64,000 nt of DNA. Origin: Mantamonas sphyraenae (lineage: Eukaryota > CRuMs > Mantamonadidae). Of this stretch, positions 1 through 10,900 are shown piece by piece. The stretch lies in NCBI GenBank assembly GCA_026936335.1, contig JAPMXV010000029.1, positions 620,001 through 684,000 of the forward strand. Reading direction: 5' to 3'. A program made the position numbers and the translations under genes. Within the stretch, counting starts at the first letter, position 1; each line of letters opens with the position of its first letter. The notes under the pieces were generated by a model. It did not search any database, was not told the origin of the DNA, and was given only the letters and a program-made list of their open reading frames with translations.

Positions 1-2
1 TG

Positions 3-377
3 CCGCAGCAAGACAGTGGAGACAGGAATAGTGAAGGAGCGAGTGCAGATAGCGTTGTTGTGCGTTCGATGCTTGTGATGCTGGGAGAAACTCGATCCCT
101 ACTGCGGACGGCTCCGGGGCGGGAAGAAGAGGTTGTGTTTGTACTGAGCCAGTTGGGTCAGCTGGACACGCAATGGCAGACGCTGGTCACCGTGCTAGCT
201 CTCCTGGACGACGTGTCCGAGGAGGAGCAAACACGCGACTGGTCTCGCTACGGCAGCAAGTCCCACGTGGCGTTTCTTTACCGAGACCTGTGTCTGCTTG
301 TGGCCACAGGCAGCCAGGATGTGCGTGGAGCCGTCAGCCAGCTTCTGCTCGAGTTTGGTCAGGGTCTGGGGCTGTGA
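3..377 (+). CDS. 3' end of a HEAT-like protein, possibly BIG/Sec7 family (partial)
   Basis: The frame is open from the left edge to a TGA at 375-377, so this is the last 124 codons of a gene that starts outside the window. The sequence looks helical. The final third (residues around HVAFLYRDLCLLV followed by a short helix ending LLEFGQGLGL) recalls the last HEAT repeats of BIG/Sec7-type Arf exchange factors, where a PLLVDLI-like helix precedes a terminal RRFFxRIG helix. That resemblance is weak and rests on pattern only. The stop lies 13 bases from the stop of the convergent NRAMP gene. If the family is right, the whole protein would activate Arf GTPases at the trans-Golgi. Confidence 0.4.
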   Translation, partial: PQQDSGDRNSEGASADSVVVRSMLVMLGETRSLLRTAPGREEEVVFVLSQLGQLDTQWQTLVTVLALLDDVSEEEQTRDWSRYGSKSHVAFLYRDLCLLVATGSQDVRGAVSQLLLEFGQGLGL

Positions 378-390
378 GACAGCCGCGCTG

Positions 391-2428
391 TCAATCGGCG
401 AGTGCCATTTCGTCCTCTGCATCGCTGCCGGGGCGTGACAACAGTGAAATGTACTCTGCGTTGGTTTCGGGCTTAAGAATGATATAAGCAAGGAGGAGGA
501 GGAGAGCCACGACAGCAGGGAGCGCCACAAAAAGAGTGAGCCACGTGGCAATGCCGCCGATCTGGACCCACTCCACCAGTTGCAGGATGACAAGAAAGAC
601 GTTGAGAGTGATGATGATCGTAGCACACACCCAAGCAAGTAGGGCGATGGTTCGGCTGTTCTTGAAGGAGCGCATGAGGCGAGCGCTGCCGGTGAAACGG
701 ATGAGAGGAACAACAGCGAAAGGAAGCTGCATGGAGAGGAGCACCTGGGAAAAGATTAGTAGTTGGTAGGTGGCATTGTCTCCCATGATCATGATGGTGA
801 TCATTGCCGGCAGGATGGCTACCGCACGAGTGACCAGGCGACGAAGCCAGGGCTGCATCTTCAGCTCAAGGAAGCCTTCCATCACATACTGTCCCGCCAG
901 AGTGCCGGTTAGCGTAGAACTCTGGCCAGAGCAGAGAAGGGCCAGGCCAAACGCAATGGGGGCCACCTTGCTGTTGAGGATGACCTCGAGCAGATCATGC
1001 GCCTCTTGGATCTGCGTGACAACGTGGCCACGCGTCCAAAAGTTGGCTGCAGCTACAATGACAATGGAAATGTTGAGGAAAAATGCCACGTTGAGGGACA
1101 GAAAGGTATCGATGAGGTTGTAGCGGCAGGCCGCTGCCAAGTTGTCGTCGTTCATGACAAAGCGACGGGATTGCACGAGCGCGGAATGCAGGTAAAAATT
1201 GTGTGGCATGACGGTGGCCCCAAGCATGGCAATGGCTATGTACAGCGAGTCTGGGGTCAAGGAGGGCACGAGACCCCAGGCAATGCCTGTGAGTGAAGGG
1301 GAGCTGAAGAAAATCTCAATGACAAAGCAAAAGCCAATGACAGCCAGCAGACCAAATATGATAAACTCGAGCTTGCGCACACCAAACTTCTCCACGCTCA
1401 AGAAGATGAGCGTGTCGAGGGAGGTGAGAAGGACGCCGAGGAGCATGGGCACTCCAAAAATGAGGTTCAAGCCCATCGCGGTGCCCAGCACCTCCGCCAA
1501 ATCTGCGGGCCATGGTAACACGTGGAGGGGTCAGAACTACGACGACCAACGGCATAGTGCGGGTGCACACAGACTGCACTCACCTGTGGCGGCAATGGCA
1601 ACCTCGCAGAGAATCCACAAGGTGACACAGACCGAGTGAGAATACTCGTCGCGACAAAGGCGAGCCAGATGTTTGCCCGTGACCAGTCCCAGACGTGCTG
1701 CGAGATTCTGCAGCAGAAGGGCGATGAGATTGGACATGAGCAGAACCCAGAGAAGGGAGTAGCCGAAGCGAGATCCTCCCTCGATATCAGTTGCCCCTGG
1801 AGGTGAAGGCAGTGCACAGGAACACACGGGAAATGCACAGAGTGCTGAGTGTCAGCTGCGGATCTGTGAAAGGACTGAGGGACAGGCTGTGTGCACGTAC
1901 AGTTTCCTGGATCAGCGTCTGTGGGCCGTCAGCGACAAAGGGGTCAGAGTTTACGCGCCATCAAAGGGCACAGGGCTTCGGTGTGAGGCTCACGTACATG
2001 CAACGCTTACCAGGAGTCCTGGTCCGAGAAAATCCATCAACTTCCTCCAGTTGAAGCTGGAGGGACGCCGGAAGGAGCACGAAAGGGTGAGCGAGTGGCA
2101 AGGAAACGGACGGCTACACGGTGTGTTGGGGCACAAGAAACGGACGGGCAGCCACGTGCCTGTTGGGAGCATCGGAAAAGGTGACGTCGACTCTCCGATG
2201 ATCGTCGTCTTGCAACTCGCGGCGCAAATGAAGCATGGCGTCCTGCATCTGGGCGGCTGGCGACGCCGGAGGCGACGAGGCCGGTGACGAGGGAGCAGAC
2301 AACGATTGCGCCTGGATGTGGATGGCGCGGTCGTGAGAGCCAACCATGGGATGGGGTCCGTGGGGATTGGTGGACAGGGATGGGATTTGCTTGCACCGCG
2401 AGCGGGGAGGCAGCTGAAAACGCGCCAT
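391..2428 (-). CDS. NRAMP-family divalent metal transporter (SLC11-like)
   Basis: Proton-coupled Mn2+/Fe2+ transporter of endolysosomal or plasma membranes. Resolved exons, from 5' to 3' on the minus strand: 2056-1998 (FNWRKLMDFLGPGLLVSVA), an 18-base microexon 1918-1901, 1796-1584 and 1502-391. Joined, they read SVAYADPGNWATDIEGG, the NRAMP TM1 signature with its DPGN metal-binding motif, then AATDLAEVLG, and MPHNFYLHSALVQSR in TM6. About ten further hydrophobic helices follow. The N-terminal cytoplasmic exon begins with the first ATG of its frame at 2428 (MARFQLPP). Its 3' splice partner is not settled, because the next exon needs a phase-2 donor. The start codon overlaps that of TFIIE-alpha on the opposite strand. 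Identity is secure; the N-terminal joins are less so. Confidence 0.9.
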
Positions 2429-2429
2429 G
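2426..2429. other. Overlapping divergent start codons (NRAMP / TFIIE-alpha)
   Basis: The palindrome CATG supplies the ATG of TFIIE-alpha on the plus strand (2427-2429) and the ATG of the NRAMP N-terminal exon on the minus strand (2428-2426). The NRAMP ATG is the first in its frame after an upstream stop, and TFIIE-alpha's is the only start that gives its helix-rich N-terminus. Confidence 0.65.
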
Positions 2430-4544
2430 AGCTCGTCCGGTCACCAGTTGCTCGAAGACATCGTCAAGCTCACCCTCCGAGCGTTTTACAGCGATGCGGA
2501 ATGTATGGTGGTGGACGGCCTGCTGCGAGAAACCAGTCAACAGTACGTGGGAAGAGGACGGAAACGGAGACACGCCCCAGATTGAGGTCTCGAGCGAGCC
2601 CTCAATGCGCCAAACACGCGCTGAGACTGACAAACTCACCGGTGAACACTGCTGTGCTTTGTGGCCACACACTCACTCAGGTATGCCGTCAAGCATGAAG
2701 ACCTTGCCAAGGCCGTGGGGCTGGGCAAGAAGCAAACGAACGAGATCCTCGTTGATCTCATGCAGCACAAGCTGGTGAAATTGTAGGTGGAACGCCACGT
2801 GTGCCCTCGCGCAGGGGTACACGCTCAGAGAGACCCCGTGGAGGCATGCACACGGCGGCCAGAGACTGACACGGAAGCCATGCAGCGAGTCGCGGAAAGG
2901 GAAGCTGCAAACTGACGAAGAGATCAAGCAGGCGGTGGAGGAGCTGGAGGCAAAGGACAAGGCGAGATGGAAGAGAAGTTGAATCCGGTCAATGTGCAAG
3001 TGGATTTGAACAATTACGATGGACGCGCGCTGCATCGAACGGCAAAGCGCAGAACAAGGAGGACGTGGCGCGGGCCTCCCGAGAAACTGTGGTACATCAA
3101 CTACCCGCACTTTGTGAATGTGGTGCGGTGGCGTATCTACAGGATGGAGAAGGAGATTGAGGAGCAGATGGCCATGCTGCACACACACCAGACGTACCAG
3201 TGTCCAACCTGTGCGGCCAAGTTCACCGTGGAGGAGGCGCAGATGTGTCTGAACCCAATGCGTGGCGTGTTTGAGTGTCTCCATTGCGGCAGCGACCTTG
3301 AGGAGAACCGCAAGGAGAAGAAGGCCGAGCGCAAACTGCTGGAGCGCCAACAGGCGCTCAACGAACAACTGCACACGCTCAAGAGCAAACTGGTGGCCAC
3401 AGAGAAGTATACCATTGCACGGGAGCATGCGCACTTCCGCTACATGGTCAAGAGCAAGAAGGAACGGGAGCAGGAGGTGGAGGAGCACAAAGAAGCGTTG
3501 GCGAGTTTTCGCACGCGGCAGGATGCACGTGCAGCACGATACAAGAGCGGCATGGGCACAGGATTTGACTATCTCAACGACGTGGGCACAAACCTGCAGG
3601 TGGAGGTGGAGTTGGATGGCGCTTTCAACGCAGCGTCGCTTCTGGCAGGCACACGCTCCACGTACGACCTGGCCCGCAGCTCGACGAGGACGAAAAAGGG
3701 TGCAACCTCATCCTCGTCTTCATCATCATCAGCGGCGGGATCGGCACAGGGGCAAGGGTCTGGCAAGAGCATGGACGTTGAGGATGAAGAACGCAACAAT
3801 CTGCCGCGATGGCTGCAGCACGTGGAGGACAAGGACGAGCACACAGGTGGAGGACAAAAGGCACAGGATGAGGCACCGCGTGATGGGGCGGACGAAGAAC
3901 ACACGCCGTTTGCAAAGGTGGAGGAGGAAGAGGAAGCGCTGAGCGAGGCGGAACGGCAGAGGATCTACATGGAAGCGTACATGGCCCAGCTGTATGAAAT
4001 GCAACAGGAGCAAGCAGCAAAGGAAGCAGAGGAAGCCAGGCGCAAGGAGGCGGCAGAGCGAGCAGAGAAGCGTGAGCAAGAGCTGTTTGGAGACGACAGC
4101 GACGACAGCGACGATGACGACGATGAATTCGAAGGGGTGGGCGAGGGAGGCGGTACGGATTGGGAGGACGAAGAGAGTAGCAGCGACGAGGAGGACGACG
4201 GGGAGGCAGTGATGATCCAGGTAGGAGGACAGCCTGTGCGATTGTCGCGGGTCACTCGAGAGGACCAGGAGCGCATGAGCAACGAGGAGTACATGGAATA
4301 CTTTCGCAAGTTGGAAGAGGTGCGCTTTCAGGCTCTGGAAGGGGACGATGGTGAGGAGGAAGACGAGGAGGAGGACGAGGAGAACGACAACGGAGACGCA
4401 GCAACCAGCGCGGCAGACAAGGATCACGAGGCCATGCTGGCAGGAAAGTACGACAATGACGACGATGATGATGATGATGATGACGACGACGACGACGATG
4501 AATTTGTGAGTGTATTGGACACGAAACGGCAACGAATTGGGTGA
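2427..4544 (+). CDS. GTF2E1: General transcription factor IIE alpha subunit
   Basis: TFIIE-alpha recruits TFIIH to the RNA polymerase II preinitiation complex. Exons are 2427-2542, 2681-2782 and about 2921-4544. Exons 1-2 encode the winged helix (LTLRAFYSDAECMVVDGLLRE, then YAVKHEDLAKAVGLGKKQT and LVDLMQHKLVK). Exon 3 carries the WYINYPHFVNVVRWRIYRM segment and a C-x2-C...C-x2-C zinc ribbon (CPTC...CLHC). It then has a charged coiled region, and a C-terminal block (VMIQVGGQPVRLSRV followed by MSNEEYMEYFRK) matching the conserved tail that follows the TFIIH-binding acidic patch. A run of 15 Asp ends at DEFVSVLD. The exon-3 acceptor at 2920 (GAAG) fits the phase but is a weak site. The stop is 20 bases from the convergent transporter stop. 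Confidence 0.92.
4459..4503 (+). repeat. GAT/GAC repeat encoding 15 Asp in TFIIE-alpha
   Basis: A run of mixed GAC and GAT codons ends the acidic tail of TFIIE-alpha. The codons alternate, so selection for the amino acid is likelier than simple slippage. Confidence 0.85.
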
Positions 4545-4564
4545 AACACTGTGTTCAAGGCAAA

Positions 4565-5956
4565 TCACTTGCCATGGATGGCCTGGAGAATGGTAGCCAT
4601 GGTGCCAGTGACCATGATGAGGATGGCAATGACGACAAAGACGACGATGACGATGTTGCTGAAGGTCTTGGACCAGCCAAAGACACCGACACGATGGATC
4701 ATGGCGGCGGGCATGATGAACATGATCATGACTGCGAGGAGGGAACCGACGAGACCAAAGACGAGGCCGACGTCGGGCACAAACAAAGCCAGGAGCATGC
4801 AAACGATAAACATGCCAATGGTGATGCCGTAGAAGCGGGTGTTTTCCATCTCGGAGGTGGGCTGGCCCTTGAAGGCGAGGGAGATGAGAGCAAGGCGTGC
4901 AGTAAAGTTGACCATTGGATAGGAAAAGATGCAGGTGATACCGATGCAGAGGCGGCCAATGTTGGCCAGGACGTTGTCTTCGCCGTAGTTTTGGCTGATG
5001 TCTGCCTTGGTGGCCGTGCCAAACTGCATGTAGCCAAAGGCGGCGGTGCTGGTGTAGAGGACGCCACAGATGGCCAGGGTGACGAGAATGACCTTGTTGA
5101 GGCGAGGAAGGGTCGGAGAGCGCAGCTCGGCATAGACCGGCACGGCGAGGACGTGGCATTGGAATGCAAAGCAGATGACGGGCATGGCAAAGAAAAAGTC
5201 TGGAGTGGGATTGAACTGTACCACGCTGGGTTCATACGCGGCGTGGACGCCGATGTAGGCGGCACTACTGTAGATGACAAAGCCGACGGTGTAGGCGGCG
5301 GCGAGGATGGCCAAGGAGGAGGTGAAGCCGAGAACCTTGACCTGCTTGAGACAGGTGAGGGGAAAGGTGAGGAGAGTGCTGAGGAAGGCAATGATGAACT
5401 TGCGCTGGACAAACAGGGAGCCCGCCGGGAAGAGGAGACGTGCAAGTGGCGTGAATGTGTCGCCAATGATTGTCAGGTAGGCGACACATGCACCAATGAG
5501 GTAGAAGAGGAGAACCAGTTGGCAGACGAGGCCCCATTGCGGACCAAGAATGCGTCCGACGAGCTCGTGGTAGCTGGGCGGGAAGTCGGTGCGAGTGGCA
5601 AACTGGGACAAGACCCAGAGGCCGGCGTAGCTGAGGATGATGAGAAAGACAGTGACCACGATGCCCGAGAGCAGACCTGTGGACTCAAACGCCCGCGGGA
5701 AGGCGAGGATGCCTGCTCCGATGGCGGCATTGGCCAGGTTGAAGGTGCTGTTTGCAACCGAGGCATGCCCACGGTCGAGAGCGGCGGTGTGATCCAGGAT
5801 GGGGTCATACTTGCCAGCCGAGACGTAGCCCATGCGAGCACGGTCGCCTTGGTTGCCCTGTTGGATGTTTCCCTTTTCCATGCGTTGGGGATTCTTCAGA
5901 AGGTACGCGAGTGGAGTGTTTGAAGTGGCCCCGCGGCGGCCACGCAATTTCTCCAT
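4565..5956 (-). CDS. Amino-acid/auxin permease family transporter (SLC38/AVT-like)
   Basis: Sodium- or proton-coupled amino-acid transporter with 11 predicted helices. It is a single open exon of 463 codons from the ATG at 5956 ([13 protein letters not shown]); another in-frame ATG lies at 5974. The first helix reads STFNLANAAIGAGILAFPRA, the family hallmark, and later helices include VPVYAELRSPT before a basic loop and the TGITCIFSYPMVNFTARL-type TM8 motif. The N-terminus has a basic cytoplasmic stretch and no signal peptide, as usual for SLC38/AVT proteins. The start overlaps the catalase start on the other strand. Substrate cannot be assigned from sequence alone; neutral amino acids are the family's usual cargo. 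Confidence 0.9.
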   Translation of the reverse strand: MEKLRGRRGATSNTPLAYLLKNPQRMEKGNIQQGNQGDRARMGYVSAGKYDPILDHTAALDRGHASVANSTFNLANAAIGAGILAFPRAFESTGLLSGIVVTVFLIILSYAGLWVLSQFATRTDFPPSYHELVGRILGPQWGLVCQLVLLFYLIGACVAYLTIIGDTFTPLARLLFPAGSLFVQRKFIIAFLSTLLTFPLTCLKQVKVLGFTSSLAILAAAYTVGFVIYSSAAYIGVHAAYEPSVVQFNPTPDFFFAMPVICFAFQCHVLAVPVYAELRSPTLPRLNKVILVTLAICGVLYTSTAAFGYMQFGTATKADISQNYGEDNVLANIGRLCIGITCIFSYPMVNFTARLALISLAFKGQPTSEMENTRFYGITIGMFIVCMLLALFVPDVGLVFGLVGSLLAVMIMFIMPAAMIHRVGVFGWSKTFSNIVIVVFVVIAILIMVTGTMATILQAIHGK

Positions 5957-5957
5957 G
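5954..5957. other. Overlapping divergent start codons (amino-acid transporter / catalase)
   Basis: CCATGG at 5953-5958 carries the catalase ATG (5955-5957) and an in-frame transporter ATG (5956-5954). A transporter start at 5974 would overlap catalase coding sequence even further. Confidence 0.65.
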
Positions 5958-7967
5958 GACGCATACAAGTACACGCCGAGCAGCGCTTACGACTCGCAGC
6001 ATTGGACGACGAACCAGGGTGAGTGAAGATGGGAGGACGGGTGGTGTTGTGTGCGTGCGGAGAAGAGGCGAAGGGAGAGTGCACAGCTGCTGACGCGTGT
6101 GCAGGCCACCCTGTGTTTGACAACAACAACTCGTTGACGCTGGGTGCACGTGGACCCGTGCTGCTCGAGGACTACCACCTGATCGAGAAGCTGGCGCAGT
6201 TTGACCGCGAGCGCATCCCCGAGCGTGTGGTAAGTTTCGTTCGGGCGGACGCGAGGTTTTCGGAGGCGGCCACTTTTTTCCCCTCCCTGTTCCCGGGTGT
6301 GTGTTTGCCGAGTCGAATGATGACTCGTTGCGGCATGCAAACACTCGCCACGCACAAAAGGGGCGACCTGGCTGACAGGTGTTGTATGTGTGCGACGTTG
6401 GGTGGACATGGACACACAGGTGCATGCTCGTGGCGCCGTTGCCAAGGGCTACTTTGAGGTGACCAAGGATGTCAGCGACCTGACCTCTGCCGACTTTCTG
6501 CGCGGCGTAGGTGTGCAAACGTGAGTGGAAACGACGTCTGTGTGTGTGCTGTAAACAGTGAACGGGTGTGTGTGCACGTGCCGTTGTGCACACGGGGAGA
6601 AGTGGGCACCGTGGCGACATGAAACTGGGGAAGAGGGCCAGGGTTGAATTTGTTGCGCGCCGTCTCATGGTGCCTGAGGAGGGTGCACACACACACAGTG
6701 CAGAAGCACGGGGGACAGACTGTGCATACTGACACACTGACACACACCATGTCTGGCTTTGCGCAACTGTAGGCCTGTGCTTGCGCGCTTTTCGACGGTG
6801 ATCCACCCCAAGGGCTCGCCTGAAACGCTTCGCGATCCGCGTGGTTTTGCTGTCAAGTTCTACACGCGTGAGGGCAACTACGACCTGGTGGGCAACAACA
6901 TGCCTGTGTTCTTCATCCGCGACGGGATGAAGTTCCCGGACATGGTGCACTCGTTCAAGCCAAACCCGCGCAACAACCAGCAAGAGTCGTGGCGCTTCAT
7001 GGACTTTCTGTCGCACCACCCAGAGTCGTGCCACATGCTGACGTTCCTCTTCCACGACGCAGGCATCCCCATGGACTACCGCCACATGGACGGCTTTGGG
7101 GTGCACACGTTTGTGTGGATCAACGACCAGGGCAAGGAGACGTTTGTGAAGTACCACTGGAAGTCGACTGCGGGCGTGGAGTACCTGCTGGACGACGAGG
7201 CGGTGATTGTGGGTGGGAAGAACCACTCGCACGCCACGCTGGATCTGTACAACCACCTGGAGAGCGGCCACGAGGCCGTTTGGACGCTGCACGTGCAGAC
7301 CATGGAGCCGGAGAACCAGGAAAAGTACGACTTTGACCCGCTGGATGCCACAAAGACTTGGCCCGAGGATGAGTTCCCGCTGTATGAGGTTGGCCGCATG
7401 GTGCTCAACACAAACACGGACAACTTTTTCAACGAGAACGAACAGGTGGCGTTCTGCCCCGGGGTGGTGGTGCCGGGCATCACCTACTCGGACGACAAGC
7501 TGCTGCAGACACGCATCTTCAGCTACAGCGATGCACAGCGATACCGCCTGGGAGCCAACTATCTGACGCTGCCTGTCAACGCTCCCAAGTGCCGCTACCA
7601 CAACAACCACCACGAGGGCGTCATGAACACGGTGCAGCGCACAGAGGAGGTCAACTACTTCCCGTCGCACTACGACTCGGCTCGCCACAGCGAAAAGTGG
7701 GCGCTCCGCTCCAGCGTGTACAGCGAGGGTCGCACGCGCCAGAAGCTGCCCAACGAGAACAACTTTGCGCAGGCCGGCGAGCGCTACCGCAGTTGGGAGG
7801 CACCCGAACAGCAGCGCTTTATCATGCGCATGGCTGCCAACCTGAACCACCCCAAGTGCAAGCCCGCCGTGCGTGCCATCTGGCTCGAGTACTGGAGCAA
7901 GTGCGACGCCTCTCTCGGTGAGGCGCTGGCCAAGATTGTCAGCATCCGTGGGATGAGCAAAATGTGA
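5955..7967 (+). CDS. Haem catalase, peroxisomal type
   Basis: Dismutates hydrogen peroxide. Exons: 5955-6018, 6105-6229, 6420-6520 and 6773-7967, giving about 494 residues, the usual length of small-subunit catalases. Exon 2 ends in [10 protein letters not shown] and exon 3 starts [15 protein letters not shown], restoring the active-site [13 protein letters not shown] with the catalytic His. [14 protein letters not shown] supplies the distal Asn. [12 protein letters not shown] holds the proximal haem-ligand Tyr. The protein ends in SKM, a PTS1-like peroxisomal tripeptide. All junctions keep frame and use GT-AG. The start ATG is chosen because [21 protein letters not shown] fits the expected N-terminal arm; the frame is also open upstream. 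Confidence 0.95.
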
Positions 7968-7978
7968 GCGAGAATGAA

Positions 7979-10900
7979 ATGGGTTTGTGCATGCACGCAC
8001 CTCATGATGATGGTGGACAGGGCGGCCACGCGAACACCAGCCAACAACAACAACCGTTCCCTAGTGAATTGCTCGCCATGAGCTCGAGCGTAGAACGGCA
8101 TGACATGTTGCCACTGACAGTGTCTTCGTCGGTGCAGTGTGACTCGTGCTCCAAGTTCATCTGGGGGGTCACCAAGGCGAAAAAGGCGGCGCTGGAGTGC
8201 AGCAAGTGTGGCTTCATCGTGCACAAAAAGTGTGGCAAGACGTTGGACGATGGACTGGAGTGTCGCGGAGAGTCGGGACGGGTACGTGGTCGTCGTGTGT
8301 GTGTGTGTGTGGCAGCGCATGTGTGCAAGTGTCCCCGCGCCTGCCCAGGGTGGCCAGTAGACAATTGTTGCCTCAAAAGGGCCGCCCAGTCCTCACACCG
8401 TCTCGCTGACAACCAACCTGTGTGCCTGGACACAGAAACGCGCCGGCCAGGACGATGAGACCATCATGGCAGCCGGCGAAGGCATGGACCACATCTGGAA
8501 GACCAAGGATTTGACAGGACCCACGTTTTGCGAGTGTGAGTTTTTCGTCCCTCTCCAGGGCTTCTCCGCTCGACTCCCTTTGTCGCTCATCGTGCCTTTG
8601 CAGTGCCATTGCTAACACATCGACGTTGTACGGGCGCCGTGCAGACTGCAACCAGTTCATTTGGGGTCTTGCCAGGCAGGCCAAACACTGCACAGGTGCG
8701 TTCGCTTGTCCAGCCAGACGTCTTGGGACACAAGATGGCAGCAGAACGGTCCCCGGTTTCCAGCCTCCCCGTGCTTTTTTGGCCTTGTTCAACATCTCCA
8801 CACACGCAACACATACACACGCACGTGAAGCCCCATGGTGCTCCGTTCACAGGGACATCTTCCCTGTCACATTCGCCATGATGATGCACAACGAGGCCTT
8901 CTGCCCCAACCCATTCACACCCTGGCTTGCTGCCCTTCCCCCACCTGCGTCTCACAGAATGCAAGATCATCGTGCACAAGAGATGCGCCAAGGATCTCGC
9001 CACACCGTGCCAAGGCAAGGAGCAGAAGGACGAGGGTGGCGACAGCGACGACGAGGACGAGGTTCCCACGTACGTCAAGCCCAAGGCGCCCATCCCGTTC
9101 CCAGTGTGCGTCGACCCGGTGTCCATTGCAGAGACGATCATGCTGCGCGAAACACAGATCATGTACTTCTCCCCTCGCCAGGAGATGCCCATGATGGGCA
9201 CTCTGTACCTCACGAACTACCGCCTCTTTTTTGTGGAAACCAACCTGGGGCCAGCCAAGTACGACGACGACGAAAGCTCCCTCGACTACGTCAGCGACAG
9301 CGAGGATCTCACAAACTACTCCGTCAGCAGTGCAAGCTCGTTTTCCATCATGGAGTCCATTCCCGAGGGCGAGATGCCGCCAAAGCCCACCGTCATGGTC
9401 AGCGAAAGCGACGAGGACAGCTCCGTCGACGGCAGACCCAGTCTCGAGGCTCCGCCTCCGCCCGTACCGCCTCGAAAGTCCCTCCTAGCCAAACAGAAGG
9501 CTGAGGAGGAGGCTGCTGCAGCTGCTGCCGCTGCCGCCGCAGAGAGTGGCGATTCGGGCCAAGAAAACGAGGAAAGCACACCCAAGAAGCCCCAGCGCAA
9601 GGCTCCCAGACCACCGCCAGCTGACGACGAAGAGAAGCAAGAAGAGGGCGAGGGCGAGGAGGTGCCCGTGGAGCTGAAGATCCAGTCGCGTGGCCGAGCC
9701 ATGACCTTCCAGAACAGTCTGTCATCTAGCTCGCCCCTGCACGAAAAGACGGCCTTTGACGAGGACGGACCCAGTGGCAGCGGCGACTCGGACCTGTTTT
9801 TTGCCAGCTCAGGTGCTTGGATGAGCCGCAGCGACGAAAACCAGGTCATGGTGGCCATGAGCGAGACGTTCATGCCCGTGACTATGATTCTGCGTGTGGA
9901 AAAGACAGGCGCCAAGAATCGGTTCAGCAACAGCGATCGCATGATCGAAGTGCACGGCAAGGACTGTCGCGTACTGCGCTTTGGCTTCAAGCCACACAGC
10001 AAGTCGCGCAGGCGTGTGCGCTACCTGCTCCTCAAACAGGCTTTCCCCTCGGACATCAAGCAACTGTTTGCATTCGCTCCCGTGCCAAACACCGCTTCTC
10101 TGTCGCCCCAAGAAGACGGGTGGAACGTGTACGACGCCGTGCGCGAATTCACCCGCCAGGGCATCGACAACTGTCCGGCCTGGACCTTCAACTGGGAGAT
10201 CAACGTGGATTTTTCCTTCTCTCCAACATATCCTCGCACGCTGGTGGTGCCTTCCGAGGCTACCAACGACATTCTGGTTGGCTGCGCAACCTTCCGCTCA
10301 AAGAGCAGGCTGCCGGTCCTGTCGTGGATCAACCCGTCCAACTCGGCGACCATCACGCGCTGCAGCCAGCCCTTGTGTGGCCTGGTGCGACACCAGAGCG
10401 AAGAGGACGAAGCCATGCTGAAGCTCATCCGCGACGCCAATCCACGTGGTGAGAAGCTGCAGGTGTTTGACTGCAGACCCCTCATCAACGCCACGGCAAA
10501 CACAGTCAAGGGAGCCGGATACGAGGACACCGACAAGGTGTACACCATGTGCGACATTGAATTCCTGGACATCGAGAACATCCACGTCATGCGCGAATCC
10601 ATGGCCATCATGCGCAACGCGTGCAGCACAGAGCAACGCAGACGACGTCTCCAAGTTCCACGCCGAAGTGGAGAACAGCGGCTGGCTGACCCACCTGAGC
10701 CTTGTGCTCAAGGGAGCCCTCAAGGTGGTGGAAAAGGTGCAGGACGAACGACGAAGTGTGCTCGTACACTGCAGCGACGGGTGGGACCGCACCTCCCAGA
10801 TCTGCTCCTTGGCTGAACTTTGCCTGGATCCGTACTACCGCACCATTGTCGGGTTCCAGGTACTCATCGAGAAGGAGTGGATCAGCTTCGGCCACAAGTT

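Noticed and set aside
4541-5923. 460-codon open frame on the plus strand
   Set aside because: Antisense of the amino-acid transporter; acidic low-complexity translation.
5805-8000. 731-codon open frame on the minus strand
   Set aside because: It is antisense to catalase exons; GC-rich third positions remove stops on the other strand. The protein is His/Val-rich with no family features.
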